Assembly (NCBI GenBank): GCA_002412545.1
Contig: DHVG01000002.1
Location: 222,702-286,701 of the forward strand
Origin: Elusimicrobia bacterium UBA5214
GTDB taxonomy: Bacteria; Elusimicrobiota; UBA5214
DNA: 64,000 nucleotides
Direction: 5' to 3'
Shown: in pieces, positions 43,101-52,867 of the stretch
Layout of the letters: each line of letters starts with the position of its first letter
Position numbering within the stretch: the stretch's first letter is position 1
The notes under the pieces: model-generated
Told to the model about the DNA's origin: nothing
The model's database searches: none
Seen by the model: the letters and a program-made list of their open reading frames with translations, nothing else
Position numbers and translations under genes: made by a program

Positions 43101-45482
43101 TCATCGCTGATATCGCTTTATATTGAAGTGGGCGATGATTGCTTGGCCGAGAGAGACACCCCCGTCATTACAAGGAACTTTTTTCTGGTAGTAAACCTTG
43201 AAATTATTTTTCTCTAAAAGAGCAACTGTTCTTTTCATTAAGTATAAATTCTGGAATACCCCACCGCTTAAGCAAACAGTATTTATTCCTCTATTTTGCA
43301 ATATTTTTTTACAAAGTTCAAGAATAACCTGAGCAATGGTATTATGGAATCTTGCGGAAATTATTCCTTTACTTGTTCCTCTCTTGAGGTGATTACCTCT
43401 CAAGTCATCTAAGACACAGGCAAAAATTGATAATTGGTCAAGAATGTATTTGCCATCAATAGATTTTATTTCAAATGGGTAACTACCCTCTTCTTTTTCA
43501 TCAGTAACCATTTCTAATTCCATTGCTGCTTGGGCATCATAGTTTACTTCTTTTCTTATCCCTAAAAGAGCCGAGACCGCATCAAAAAATCGTCCACAAC
43601 TGGATGTAAGCGGGGAATTAAAACCGCTTTTTAATTGAGCAATGGTTGCTTGGATTTCGTTTTCTTTTAACCCTTTGCCTAGTGTTTCGGGTAAAGGTTC
43701 ATTCAAACTATGCAGATAAGCAATGGCTATGCGGTAAGGTTTTTTGATTGCCAGTTCACCACCGGGCAGAGGTAGATAGGAAAAATGTCCTACGCGTTCA
43801 AAATCTTCGTAGTCGGCGAGAAGGAATTCGCCACCCCAGATTTTACCATCAGTTCCGTAACCGGTGCCGTCAAAAGCAACTCCGATGACTTTGGAATTAG
43901 GTAATTCATTTTCCAGCATACAACTGGCGATATGAGCGTGATGGTGCTGGACAGCAACAGTAGCGAGTAGCGAGTAGAGAGTAGAGAGTTCTAAAGCGTA
44001 TTTGGTGGAGAAGTAGTCCGGATGGAGGTCGTAGGCGATAATTTTTGGGTTGACCCGAAAAAGTTTTTTGTAAAGTTTTAAAGTATTCTCAAAATGTTCC
44101 AGTGTTTCTAAATTTTCCATATCCCCGATATGTTGGCTGATGAAGGCATATTTTTCTTTGGTCAGACAGAAAGTATTTTTCAAGTCCGGACCAGTAGCAA
44201 GAATTTCTTCTACTTTAAAAGGCAGGCGTATGGGGTAAGGAGCATAACTTCTTGCCCGACGCAGAATTTGTGCCCCGTGATTAAAGACTCGGGTTACTGA
44301 ATCATCGTATCTTGAATAAATATCACGGTTATGAAGCAGAAAATAGTCGGCAATGTTTTTTAACCGTCTTAATGCTTCTTCGTTTTCCATGGCGATTGGT
44401 TCTTCGCTGAGATTACCGCTGGTCATTACTAAACAATTGGTAATTGGTGATTGGTAATTGGTAATTGGGTGAAACAACAGATGGTGGAGGGGAGTGTAGG
44501 GGAGCATTACTCCTTGATATTTCTGGTAAGGAGCGACAAATCTGGAAATAGAAGAACCAGCTTTTTCTCCGAGTAAAACAATTGGTCGTTGGGGAGAAAG
44601 CAGTAATTTTGTTTCTTCCGCGGAAAGAAAACAATATTTTTTTATCGTTTCCAAGTCCGGCATCATTAAAGCGAATGGTTTATCCCGGCGCAGTTTTCTT
44701 TTCCGTAATTCTTTTACTGCCCGGTCATTAAGGGCATCACAAGCAAGATGGAATCCGCCTAATCCTTTAAGTGCAACAATTTTTCCCTCTTTAAGTAATT
44801 TGATTGTTTTCTCAATTGCCTTCTCACCTTTTATTGGCTCAATAAATTGAGCCGCTACATTATTTTTTTCACCTTTTCCTAAACTCTTAGCCCTTAGCTC
44901 TAAGTTCTGAACTAATTCTACTTCCGGTCCACATTGCGGGCAAGCGTTAGGTTGGGCATGAAAACGCCGATTTGCCGGGTCATCATATTCTTCTTGACAT
45001 TCCGGACACATTTTAAAAGAACGCATTGTCGTTTTCGGTCGGTCGTAAGGTATATCTTCAATAATTGTGAACCGTGGACCACAATTGGTACAATTGATGA
45101 AAGGGTAACGGTAGCGCCGGTCTTTTGGGTCAAAAAGTTCTTTTAAACAGTCATTACAGGTAGCAATATCCGGTGAGACGGGCTGGAATTCTTTTTCTAT
45201 AGCGATACTTTCTTTGATTACAAAATTTATGTAGTTTTTCGGTTTAATATTTTCAACTGCTATGGAATCAATTTTTGCTGCCGGTGGGGGAGATGTCTTT
45301 AATTCCTTAAGAAATGATTCCAGCGATTTTTTTTCTCCCACGATTTCAAAGATTACCCCTTGAGAAGTGTTACATACCCAACCTTTAAGATTATTTTTTT
45401 TCGCAATTCGGTAAACGAAGGGACGGAATCCGACACCCTGAACAATACCTTTTACCGTTATTCTCTGATACTTCCTATTCAT
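43101..45482 (-). CDS. hypF: Hydrogenase maturation carbamoyltransferase HypF
   Basis: A 793-residue enzyme moving the carbamoyl group to HypE. Acylphosphatase domain (VQGVGFRPFVYRIA, residues 1-90), double zinc finger (CNDCLKEL, CTNCGPRF, CPECQEEY, CPQCGPE), YrdC-like domain (about 200-400) and Kae1-like domain with VAVQHHHAHIASCMLEN and LSGGVFQN. Three short in-frame extras look repeat-derived: ITNYQSPITN (44435-44470), TLYSLLAT (43960-43990) and RGNHLKRG (43386-43399). The key motifs are intact, so it is probably active. Confidence 0.95.
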   Translation of the reverse strand: MNRKYQRITVKGIVQGVGFRPFVYRIAKKNNLKGWVCNTSQGVIFEIVGEKKSLESFLKELKTSPPPAAKIDSIAVENIKPKNYINFVIKESIAIEKEFQPVSPDIATCNDCLKELFDPKDRRYRYPFINCTNCGPRFTIIEDIPYDRPKTTMRSFKMCPECQEEYDDPANRRFHAQPNACPQCGPEVELVQNLELRAKSLGKGEKNNVAAQFIEPIKGEKAIEKTIKLLKEGKIVALKGLGGFHLACDALNDRAVKELRKRKLRRDKPFALMMPDLETIKKYCFLSAEETKLLLSPQRPIVLLGEKAGSSISRFVAPYQKYQGVMLPYTPLHHLLFHPITNYQSPITNCLVMTSGNLSEEPIAMENEEALRRLKNIADYFLLHNRDIYSRYDDSVTRVFNHGAQILRRARSYAPYPIRLPFKVEEILATGPDLKNTFCLTKEKYAFISQHIGDMENLETLEHFENTLKLYKKLFRVNPKIIAYDLHPDYFSTKYALELSTLYSLLATVAVQHHHAHIASCMLENELPNSKVIGVAFDGTGYGTDGKIWGGEFLLADYEDFERVGHFSYLPLPGGELAIKKPYRIAIAYLHSLNEPLPETLGKGLKENEIQATIAQLKSGFNSPLTSSCGRFFDAVSALLGIRKEVNYDAQAAMELEMVTDEKEEGSYPFEIKSIDGKYILDQLSIFACVLDDLRGNHLKRGTSKGIISARFHNTIAQVILELCKKILQNRGINTVCLSGGVFQNLYLMKRTVALLEKNNFKVYYQKKVPCNDGGVSLGQAIIAHFNIKRYQR

Positions 45483-45484
45483 CT

Positions 45485-45618
45485 AATTTTAAAATTACAA
45501 ATCCCAAATTCCAAACAATTTCTAAATTCAAATGTTCAAGATCCCAAACTATTTTGATCATTTAAGTTTAAACTACTCAAATTTATTTGGAATTTGGTGC
45601 TTGAGATTTAGGATTTGC
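45485..45618. repeat. Deletion relative of the IVP element
   Basis: Left part CAAATCCCAAATTCCAAAC and right part GGAATTTGGTGCTTGAG resemble the two ends of the IVP element; there is no IVP coding sequence between. It sits between hypA and hypF. Confidence 0.55.
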
Positions 45619-45627
45619 TTTCGCGGG

Positions 45628-45972
45628 TTAATCTTCACCTTCAAGATGGTCAATATATATTTCGGTGCCAGCAATAATTTCTAAATTTTCATTTCCGCAG
45701 GAATTACATTTTGCTACGGTAATATTTTCATATTCTTGGTTACATTTTGGACAACGGAAACGGACTTTTTCTTGAACGATTTCCAATTCCGCCCCTTCAG
45801 CTAATGTTCCCGGGAAACGATGGTCAATTAAACTATGTTCAAGCAGTTCTTCTTCTACACCTGCTTGTTCACCAACCTTTATTCTAATTTTGGTAATTTT
45901 CTTCAGGTTATTTTTCTTCGCCAGTTCTTCAATATTTTTAAATATTTCTTCGGCAAGACCTAATTCGTGCAT
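45628..45972 (-). CDS. hypA: Hydrogenase nickel chaperone HypA
   Basis: A 114-residue protein starting MHELGLAEEIF (Ni-binding His2) with a zinc site CPKCNQEY..CNSCGNEN. It delivers nickel to the hydrogenase large subunit with HypB; hypB is not in this window. First hyp gene after complex I, 31 bases beyond nuoN. Confidence 0.95.
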   Translation of the reverse strand: MHELGLAEEIFKNIEELAKKNNLKKITKIRIKVGEQAGVEEELLEHSLIDHRFPGTLAEGAELEIVQEKVRFRCPKCNQEYENITVAKCNSCGNENLEIIAGTEIYIDHLEGED

Positions 45973-46002
45973 TGGAGATTTTTACCTTTTGTAATGATAT
46001 TT

Positions 46003-47523
46003 TTATTTAAGAAAAGTAATTGCTTCTTGTGCTAAGTTAGCGAAAGGTGAAGGATACAAACCGATAAAAATTATTACCAGAAGGACGATAACTACCGCGG
46101 TGGTCAAGAAGGGGGAAAAGTAACTTTTCTTTACCGTGGGATTTACTTCTCGTAAACCCCGTAAAGAATTATACGGGGCACGAGACTTTTCGTCTAAAGT
46201 AAGATTTGCTGTTTCCGTCTTTACTGAATACATTTGTTGGATAATTTTGAAATAATAAGAAAGAGAAAAAACGCTATTCAACACACCGACTACTGCTAAC
46301 CAGGTGTAACCACTGCGTACCGCTGCACTGAATAAATAGAGTTTACCCATAAATCCGGCTAACGGTGGTACACCGGCTAAAGAAAGTAAAAAGAAAACCA
46401 TAGTTACAGCAAAGAAAGGAAACCTTTGGTTGAATCCAGCAAAATCTTCTATCAATTCACCTTCTTTAGAGTTAGCGATGACAATCGCAAAAACACCAAG
46501 ATTAGCGAAAAGATAAACAAAAAGGTAAAAAAGCATACTTGAAAGTGCTAACCTATCCGCAACTGCTAAACCAACTAAAAGATAGCCAGTATGAGCAATA
46601 CTTGAGTAAGCAAGCATCCGTTTAACATTCTGCTGCATTAAAGCCAAGAGATTACCTACGGTCATACTTGCTACTGAAAGGAGAGCAAAGATGGTCATCC
46701 ATTGTAATTTAAACGGAGAAAAAATGGTAAGAAATATTCTTAGAATAATAGCAAAACCAGCAATTTTTGGTCCGACCGAAAGATAAGCAGTAACCGGTGT
46801 TGGTGCACCTTCATAAGCATCAGGTAGACGGAAATGGAATGGCACAGCAGCAATTTTTATTCCCAAACCAAAAATAACGAAACTCATGGAGAGAAAAATA
46901 AGTGGTTGCTCAAGAAGGAATAATTTCTTTGCCATTTCTTGAAGATTTGTTGTTCCGGTAAGACCGTAAAGGAAAGAAAAACCATAGAGCATCGTTACCG
47001 AACCTAAAATACCTAAAAGAAAATACTTTACTGCTCCTTCGGTTGATTTAGGATTATTCCTATCTAACCCAGCTAAAATATAAGTAGGGATAGAGCATAA
47101 TTCCAAAGCAATGTAAATGCTGACGAGGTCGTTAGCACTGATAACAAAAAATGTCCCGATAAGAGATAAAAAGAGTAAAATATAATATTCATTTTGATAC
47201 CTACTCTGCTGGAAGAAGTCAGCAGAAATCAGAACAACTAATAATCCAGTAAACAGAATTGGTAAGCGTAAAAAAAGAGTCAATTCATCAATACTAAATA
47301 TTCTTTGGAGGGAAACAAATCCCAGATTAATGAATTGTAAAGAAATGACTAAAGAAACGATAAGTCCAATTAGTCCCAAATATATAGAGGTGGTAATTCC
47401 TTGAAATGATTCTTCTTCTTTGGAGAAGAATACCATCCGTAAGAGTAGATACAAGGTTGTAATGACTACAGTTATTTCCGGAAGATAGACAAAAGAATCC
47501 AAATCAAATATTCCAATTTTCAT
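46003..47523 (-). CDS. nuoN: Complex I subunit N
   Basis: A 506-residue, roughly 14-helix proton-pumping subunit. Key sites: TM5 Glu in YIALELCSIPTYI, TM7 Lys in GLGIKIAAVPFHFRLPDAY, TM8 Lys in LSVGPKIAGF, TM12 Lys in GFMGKLYLF. Near residue 450 a loop holds about 15 extra residues (DEKSRAPYNSLRGLRE) encoded by the palindromic element 46149-46195. Last nuo gene of the unit. Confidence 0.94.
   Translation of the reverse strand: MKIGIFDLDSFVYLPEITVVITTLYLLLRMVFFSKEEESFQGITTSIYLGLIGLIVSLVISLQFINLGFVSLQRIFSIDELTLFLRLPILFTGLLVVLISADFFQQSRYQNEYYILLFLSLIGTFFVISANDLVSIYIALELCSIPTYILAGLDRNNPKSTEGAVKYFLLGILGSVTMLYGFSFLYGLTGTTNLQEMAKKLFLLEQPLIFLSMSFVIFGLGIKIAAVPFHFRLPDAYEGAPTPVTAYLSVGPKIAGFAIILRIFLTIFSPFKLQWMTIFALLSVASMTVGNLLALMQQNVKRMLAYSSIAHTGYLLVGLAVADRLALSSMLFYLFVYLFANLGVFAIVIANSKEGELIEDFAGFNQRFPFFAVTMVFFLLSLAGVPPLAGFMGKLYLFSAAVRSGYTWLAVVGVLNSVFSLSYYFKIIQQMYSVKTETANLTLDEKSRAPYNSLRGLREVNPTVKKSYFSPFLTTAVVIVLLVIIFIGLYPSPFANLAQEAITFLK
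46149..46195 (+). repeat. In-frame palindromic element in nuoN
   Basis: A 47-bp relative of the glmU element (5440-5481): CTCGTAAACCCCG, 11 bases, CGGGGCACGAG, then AGACTTTTCGTCT. Its orientation relative to the host gene is opposite to that in glmU, yet both keep the frame open. Confidence 0.7.
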
Positions 47524-47538
47524 ATTACTATTTTTTCA

Positions 47539-49077
47539 TCATTTAACGACGATTTCCAATAAAGATGTAACCGCTGGATTGATAAAATTCAAAATTGGTG
47601 CCGGGTAAAGTCCAAGAATCAGAACAATCACCATCAAAGGGATGAAAACAATCCATTCTCTTAGAGTTAATCCACCAGGACCTTTATAATTTCCTTGACC
47701 CAGTTGGAGAAGGTTAATCCGAATAATCAGACGCAGAAAATAAATTATCGTTAGAATCATACCCGGGATGACTAGAATGATAAGAATTTTGCTTAGCCAA
47801 GTAGATTGAAAAACTCCTAACAAAACCATAAATTCGTTAATGAAATTACTTAATCCGGGTAAGCCCAGTGCGGTTAGGGCGGCAAAAGTCAATATCCCGC
47901 TTAGAGAAGGTAACCAGAAAGATGTTCCCTCAAGTTCTTTTATTTCCCAGGTTTGTCTTCTTTCACTGATTACACTACTTGAGAGAAAGAGCAGACCAAT
48001 AATTATCCCGTGATTAAACATTCCTAAGACGGCACCGTTTAGACCACTTACCGTACCTGCAGCAATACCCAAAATGATATACCCCATATGACTTAAACTT
48101 GAATAAGCAATTAACCTTTTTAAATCTTTTTGAGCCATTGCTACTATTGCGCCATAGACGATGTTTACTATTCCCAGAATTGCCAAAGGGGTGGCAAATA
48201 GTCGTAAAGCATCAGGTAATATTGGTAAGACAATCCGGATAAATCCGTAAGTCCCCATCTTTGCTAGTATTCCTGCGAGAAATACGCTTCCGGCAATTGG
48301 TGCTTCAGTATAAGCATCGGGTAACCAGGTATGAAAAGGGAATAGTGGCACCTTAAAGGCAAAGCCAATAAATAAAGCAAGAAAAAATAAAGCTTGAAGA
48401 TTAAGAGGGAACTTACATCTTGCGATATCCAAAATACTGAAAGTATTCAATCTCGCTGAAAAATACATTCCAAGAATTCCAATGAGCATAATTACACTAC
48501 CAAAAAGTGTATAAAGAAGAAACTTTAACGCTGCATATTCTTTTCTTGGTCCACCCCAGATACTAATCAGGAAATACATTGGTACAAGAACCCATTCCCA
48601 AAAAATATAGAAGAGGATAAAGTCAAGAGCAAGAAATAAACCGAGTGCACCGGTTTCAAGGAGAAGCAAAAGGATAAAAAATGCTTTTACCCGATACGCA
48701 AGATTCCAGGAGAAAACTACTACCAATAAGCCGAGGAGCGAACCTAAAAATAACAAAGGAAGACTTATGCCATCAACCCCTAAGTGATATTCAATCCCCA
48801 CATTCTTAATCCAAGTATACCTTTCTACGAATTGCATACTTGTATTGCTGTCGGTCAGCACCGACTTGCTGTCGGTCAGCACCGACTTGCTGTCGGTCAG
48901 TACCGACTTGCGGTAATCAAAATTTGTCACCACAAAAAGAGTAAGAAGAAATACTGCACAAGTAATAGAAAGAGAAACGAATTTGATTTCCTTTTCTTTC
49001 CTTCCGGAAATTAAGAGGATAAGAATTACACCGAAAATAGGTAAAAGAATGATTGAAGATAAAATAGGTAAATTCAT
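47539..49077 (-). CDS. nuoM: Complex I subunit M
   Basis: A 512-residue pump subunit. TM5 Glu in IFWEWVLVPMYFLI, TM7 FKVPLFPFHTWLPDAYTEAP with Lys, TM8 Lys in LAGILAKMGTYGF and TM12 Glu in SNFINEFMVLLG, which is typical of NuoM rather than L or N. Near residues 57-77 it has three tandem 7-residue units (SVLTDSK), from a 21-bp repeat. Confidence 0.94.
   Translation of the reverse strand: MNLPILSSIILLPIFGVILILLISGRKEKEIKFVSLSITCAVFLLTLFVVTNFDYRKSVLTDSKSVLTDSKSVLTDSNTSMQFVERYTWIKNVGIEYHLGVDGISLPLLFLGSLLGLLVVVFSWNLAYRVKAFFILLLLLETGALGLFLALDFILFYIFWEWVLVPMYFLISIWGGPRKEYAALKFLLYTLFGSVIMLIGILGMYFSARLNTFSILDIARCKFPLNLQALFFLALFIGFAFKVPLFPFHTWLPDAYTEAPIAGSVFLAGILAKMGTYGFIRIVLPILPDALRLFATPLAILGIVNIVYGAIVAMAQKDLKRLIAYSSLSHMGYIILGIAAGTVSGLNGAVLGMFNHGIIIGLLFLSSSVISERRQTWEIKELEGTSFWLPSLSGILTFAALTALGLPGLSNFINEFMVLLGVFQSTWLSKILIILVIPGMILTIIYFLRLIIRINLLQLGQGNYKGPGGLTLREWIVFIPLMVIVLILGLYPAPILNFINPAVTSLLEIVVK
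48847..48909 (+). repeat. Three tandem 21-bp palindromic units in nuoM
   Basis: GCTGTCGGTCAGCACCGACT-T repeated at 48847, 48868 and 48889 (one base differs in the third). Each unit contains GTCGGT/ACCGAC and encodes SVLTDSK in nuoM. Confidence 0.9.
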
Positions 49078-49080
49078 TTC

Positions 49081-51000
49081 TTACCAGATTAATAAAAGTA
49101 TAAGAATTACTACCAGTAAACCAACAAAGATTGCTCCCGCGTAGTTTTGCACATAACCGGTCTGTATCTTTCTTAGTTTTTTGCTTAAGTTGACTATAGA
49201 AGAACCAATTCTATTCGCCGCTCCATCAATAACTTCTTTATCAAAAAGATTAACTCTTTCGCTTGTTTCCACGATTATCCCGCCACCATTTTTAATCATT
49301 TTTTCCACCCGTCCTTCTTCAGCAGTTATCCCCCACGATTCACGGGCGTAAGGGATAAGTTTCTCTATTGCTAAAGTGTAAGCAGTATCAACTTTAGCGA
49401 TTAAACTTCGGCATAACCAGATGGAAAAATAAGCAATCTTCCTATAGAAATAGTCAAAATCCAAAGTAAAGAGTTCATGAGGGGCGAAATATTCCCGGGA
49501 AAGGAAGAAAATCAGTAAAGTAACAAGGTAAATTTGTGCCGCACCAACGAGGTTGTGCCCAGAATAAAAGTGCAGTTCTTCTAAAGGATAAGGAAGAATA
49601 CTGATTACAAATTTGGGATATATTCCCGTGAGCAAACAGAGAAACGCAACAACAAGCATTGGAATTTGCATATTCCAGGGTACTTCTCTAATTTGTGAAT
49701 AGGTGGATAAGTGGTTAAGTGATTTGTTCTGTCGGAGGAAACCAAAATAGGTAAATTTTAAGAAAGAGAGCCAGGTACCGACACTGGCAAGTTTAAGAAG
49801 CAAATAGACCGTATAATTATGATTATGATGTGCCGCTTCACTGATAATCGTCTTACTGATAAAACCGTTAAATAGAGGAATCCCGGCAATAGATAGTGAA
49901 GCGACTACCGCAGTAATTGTTGTAACCGGCATTCTTTTTGCTAACTGTCCAAGATTACTTAACCTCTCCTCACCAAGACGATAAATTACTGCCCCGGCAG
50001 ACATAAAGAGCAGTCCTTTATAAAGAATGTGGTGTAAAGCATGGGCAAGTCCGGCGTTTACACCGAGGTCGCTACCGAGACCAATTGCGGCAACCATATA
50101 ACCAACCTGACTGATAATATGGTAGGAAAGAAGTTTACGCATACTGTTTTGCATCAAGGCGAAAGTTACACCATAGATTGCCATCAGTGCACCCATATAA
50201 GCAACAAAGTTGACCCCGGGGAATAACCGCGCTAAAGCATAGACCGCAGTTTTTGTCGTGTAGACCGACATCAAGACACTTGCCGTAAAAGGTGCTTTCG
50301 GATAAGCATCTGGTAGCCAGGTATGTAAAAGTATAAAAGCGGCATTTACACCAACCCCGAGCAGAATGAGAATAAAAGATAATTTTGTTGTCGGTGTAAT
50401 AAGTAAAAATGAAGCGGGGTCACCAAAAGAGAAAGGCTTCGCCCCGAGGCTCAGCCCGAGGGGACGGTAAGTAAACTCAATAATTATTCCCGCAAGCAAA
50501 AGAAGTCCACCAATGAGGTGAAATATTAAGTAGCGATAACCGGCTTTTAATGATTCCTCTTCACGCTTCAGCCAGATAAGGAATGTCGGGGCAAGTGCCA
50601 TTATTTCCCAGAAGATGAAGAAGGTCAAATAATCACCAGCAAATAATACACCTAAGGATGAACCGATATAAAGAAATGAAAAGACAAAAAATAAATCATC
50701 TTCTATTTTGAAAGCATAAATTATGATGAGAAAACCAATCAAAACAAAAATGTAACCCATAAACAAATTCATTTTGTCAACATAAAAGAAGATTAATGGT
50801 AAATCAAATAGACGAGAAAATTTTACTGTTTGTGGTTTAAGAAGGAAAGTTATAAATAAAGCAAGTAGAGGTGTAAGAATAATGAAAACCTTACTCAAGG
50901 TTTGCTTCCGAGTATGACTTAAGTCCAATGTTTCTCGTTGGCAAACTTTTAAGAATACTAAAATTACTGCACCAAAAAGATAAATCAACCCGGGATGCAT
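49081..51000 (-). CDS. NuoL/MrpA-like antiporter subunit with altered TM7
   Basis: A 639-residue, roughly 16-helix subunit at the NuoL place before nuoM. TM5 Glu in FIFWEIMALAPTF and TM8 Lys in VYTTKTAVYALARLFPG are kept, but the TM7 motif reads GVGVNAAFILLHTWLPDAY: Asn stands where most NuoL/M/N have Lys. This fits a cation:proton antiporter subfamily I recall from anaerobes rather than canonical NuoL. The C-terminal 100 residues form an amphipathic arm plus one helix. Extras at 49695-49725 and 50445-50475 (GLSLGAKPF) look repeat-derived. Confidence 0.85.
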   Translation of the reverse strand: MHPGLIYLFGAVILVFLKVCQRETLDLSHTRKQTLSKVFIILTPLLALFITFLLKPQTVKFSRLFDLPLIFFYVDKMNLFMGYIFVLIGFLIIIYAFKIEDDLFFVFSFLYIGSSLGVLFAGDYLTFFIFWEIMALAPTFLIWLKREEESLKAGYRYLIFHLIGGLLLLAGIIIEFTYRPLGLSLGAKPFSFGDPASFLLITPTTKLSFILILLGVGVNAAFILLHTWLPDAYPKAPFTASVLMSVYTTKTAVYALARLFPGVNFVAYMGALMAIYGVTFALMQNSMRKLLSYHIISQVGYMVAAIGLGSDLGVNAGLAHALHHILYKGLLFMSAGAVIYRLGEERLSNLGQLAKRMPVTTITAVVASLSIAGIPLFNGFISKTIISEAAHHNHNYTVYLLLKLASVGTWLSFLKFTYFGFLRQNKSLNHLSTYSQIREVPWNMQIPMLVVAFLCLLTGIYPKFVISILPYPLEELHFYSGHNLVGAAQIYLVTLLIFFLSREYFAPHELFTLDFDYFYRKIAYFSIWLCRSLIAKVDTAYTLAIEKLIPYARESWGITAEEGRVEKMIKNGGGIIVETSERVNLFDKEVIDGAANRIGSSIVNLSKKLRKIQTGYVQNYAGAIFVGLLVVILILLLIW

Positions 51001-51013
51001 CTTTTTCTCCTAT

Positions 51014-51316
51014 TTATGACTTTTGGTCCGAGGTTACATCGGACTTGATAGAATGTTTTTGTTCTTCAATAAAATGAGACAAAACCTGAATTACAAAAAT
51101 AAAATATAAACAACCAAAAATTGCAAGAAATATTTGGTAACCAGGTAGAATTTGCCACCATGGTTCAATTTGAAGGTTCACCTCTTCAGCAATTTTTTCT
51201 ATTGCATAAACCCGGTTAGAATTTAACCCAATAAATAATATCAACTTCCAGAGGAAACTTAAAATCCTAAAAGGTACATACTTTCGTAACATTCTGACCG
51301 GGTAAAGATTAAGCAT
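51014..51316 (-). CDS. Small two-helix membrane protein within the antiporter genes
   Basis: A 100-residue protein with two hydrophobic stretches (FRILSFLWKLILFIGL, YQIFLAIFGCLYFIFVIQV). It stands between two antiporter-like genes in the complex I unit, so it may be an accessory subunit. No family recognised; the start could also be the second Met (MLRKYVPF). Confidence 0.5.
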   Translation of the reverse strand: MLNLYPVRMLRKYVPFRILSFLWKLILFIGLNSNRVYAIEKIAEEVNLQIEPWWQILPGYQIFLAIFGCLYFIFVIQVLSHFIEEQKHSIKSDVTSDQKS

Positions 51317-51352
51317 TTGTTTTTCCTTTAAAATATTTTATGTTTACGGCGA

Positions 51353-52849
51353 TTACCTAAAAAAAGTTTCACTAATCTGCCGAGTTAAATTCAATAACAA
51401 TTTTGGATAAATTCCAAAAAATATAGTACACGCTGCAAGCAGAATTAAGGGTATTGCCATAAAGAAATTAGGGTCAACATTCTTTTGGTAATTGGTGGTT
51501 GGTAATTGGTAATTGGTAATCGGAGCAAACCAACCATTGTAAACGATTGGACCATAGTAAATCAAGTTCATCAGGCTGCTTAAGAGAAGTATCCCTAAAG
51601 CAATTAAACCAGCGGTAGAACTGTAGTAGCCGATTTTTTCTGCTTCAAGAGTACCTAAAGCTAAGTACCACTTACTAACGAAACCGTTTAAAGAAGGGAA
51701 ACCAATCATTGAAAAAGCAAAAAGAGTGAAACAGAGTGTGACAAGGGGCATTCGTTTTCCGATACCACTGAGGTCTTTAATTTCGCGTAAACCAGTTTGA
51801 TGAATAAATGTTCCTGCACAGAGAAATAAGCCACCTTTTATAATCGCATGGTTAAAGATATGAATTATTCCACCAGTTAAACTTAAAGGAGTAATTAAAA
51901 CTAATCCAAGAATTATATAACCCATCTGGGAAATACTTGAGTACGCAAGCATTTTTTTTATTTCTGTCTGGGCAATTGCTACCGCTGAACCAAGAAGAAT
52001 AGTAATTAAAGAAATAACAAACAAACTCGTCAATAACCAAGAATGTGTATAAAAAGATTCCCAGCCAAAAACATTATAAATTGTCCTTAAAATTCCATAG
52101 CCACCAGCTTTAATCATAATTCCTGAAAGCAAAGCGCTTGCTGGTGAAGGAGCAATTGGATGTGCTTTCGGTAACCAGACATGTAGAGGAAAGAGACCGG
52201 CTTTTATTCCAAAACCAATAATATACCCCCAGAAGATATAAGGCATTAAAGGATGTTCTTTCAAACCCATTCCGATGAGGTGAAGTTCTCCGGTATTAGT
52301 AATGGCGTAAGTAGCGATTACCGAGAGGAGGAGAATCAATCCCCCGGCGATACCAAGAAAAAGATAGAGGGTGCCAGCTCGAATTGCTTCTAAAGATTCC
52401 TCGTGGATAACTAAAACATAAGCGGCAATCGTAAGAAATTCAAAGAAAATGTATAAAGTCAAAAGGTTACCACTAAAAGCCACACCAAGCATTCCCGTAA
52501 GTGAAAGTAAAGAAAAAAGGTTATAGCGACCCAGTTCCAAAGTTTCCCGACCCATATATTCAATACTGTAAATACTTGCTAACATCCAGAGGAATGCACT
52601 GATTAAACCAATAAGGAAACTGAGTGCATCCACACGTAGATAAAGATTTATTCCGATTCCCGGGTTCCACATTCCCGAGGTAACAACTTCATTTGCTCTA
52701 ATCTTTGGATAAAGTGAAACCGTAGCAAAAAAACAGAGAAGACAAACTAATGCTACGAAGAAACTGCTTTTTCCTCGTTTTGTTTTTTCTATCTGAGGAA
52801 CGAGAAAAGCAGAAAAAAAAGGTAAAAAAACAATCAATACTGGTAACAT
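51353..52849 (-). CDS. MrpD/HyfB-like antiporter subunit 1
   Basis: A 498-residue, 14-helix subunit. TM5 Glu in YIFFEFLTIAAYVLVIHEES, TM7 Lys in GFGIKAGLFPLHVWLPKAHP, TM8 Lys in SGIMIKAGGYGILR, TM12 Lys in GFVSKWYLALG. The AHPIAPSPASALLSG stretch is more like subunits of Mrp, Hyf and Mbh complexes than NuoL/M/N. A loop at about residue 455 includes ITNYQLPTTNYQ, encoded by a GGTAATTGG phrase (51484-51521). Closest in-window relative: the partial gene at 63579. Confidence 0.88.
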   Translation of the reverse strand: MLPVLIVFLPFFSAFLVPQIEKTKRGKSSFFVALVCLLCFFATVSLYPKIRANEVVTSGMWNPGIGINLYLRVDALSFLIGLISAFLWMLASIYSIEYMGRETLELGRYNLFSLLSLTGMLGVAFSGNLLTLYIFFEFLTIAAYVLVIHEESLEAIRAGTLYLFLGIAGGLILLLSVIATYAITNTGELHLIGMGLKEHPLMPYIFWGYIIGFGIKAGLFPLHVWLPKAHPIAPSPASALLSGIMIKAGGYGILRTIYNVFGWESFYTHSWLLTSLFVISLITILLGSAVAIAQTEIKKMLAYSSISQMGYIILGLVLITPLSLTGGIIHIFNHAIIKGGLFLCAGTFIHQTGLREIKDLSGIGKRMPLVTLCFTLFAFSMIGFPSLNGFVSKWYLALGTLEAEKIGYYSSTAGLIALGILLLSSLMNLIYYGPIVYNGWFAPITNYQLPTTNYQKNVDPNFFMAIPLILLAACTIFFGIYPKLLLNLTRQISETFFR

Positions 52850-52867
52850 CCCAATTTCTCCCTAAAA

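Noticed and set aside
48847..48909. CRISPR array
   Set aside because: Three 21-bp units are directly adjacent with no spacers and lie in frame within nuoM. No CRISPR-like array was found anywhere in the window.
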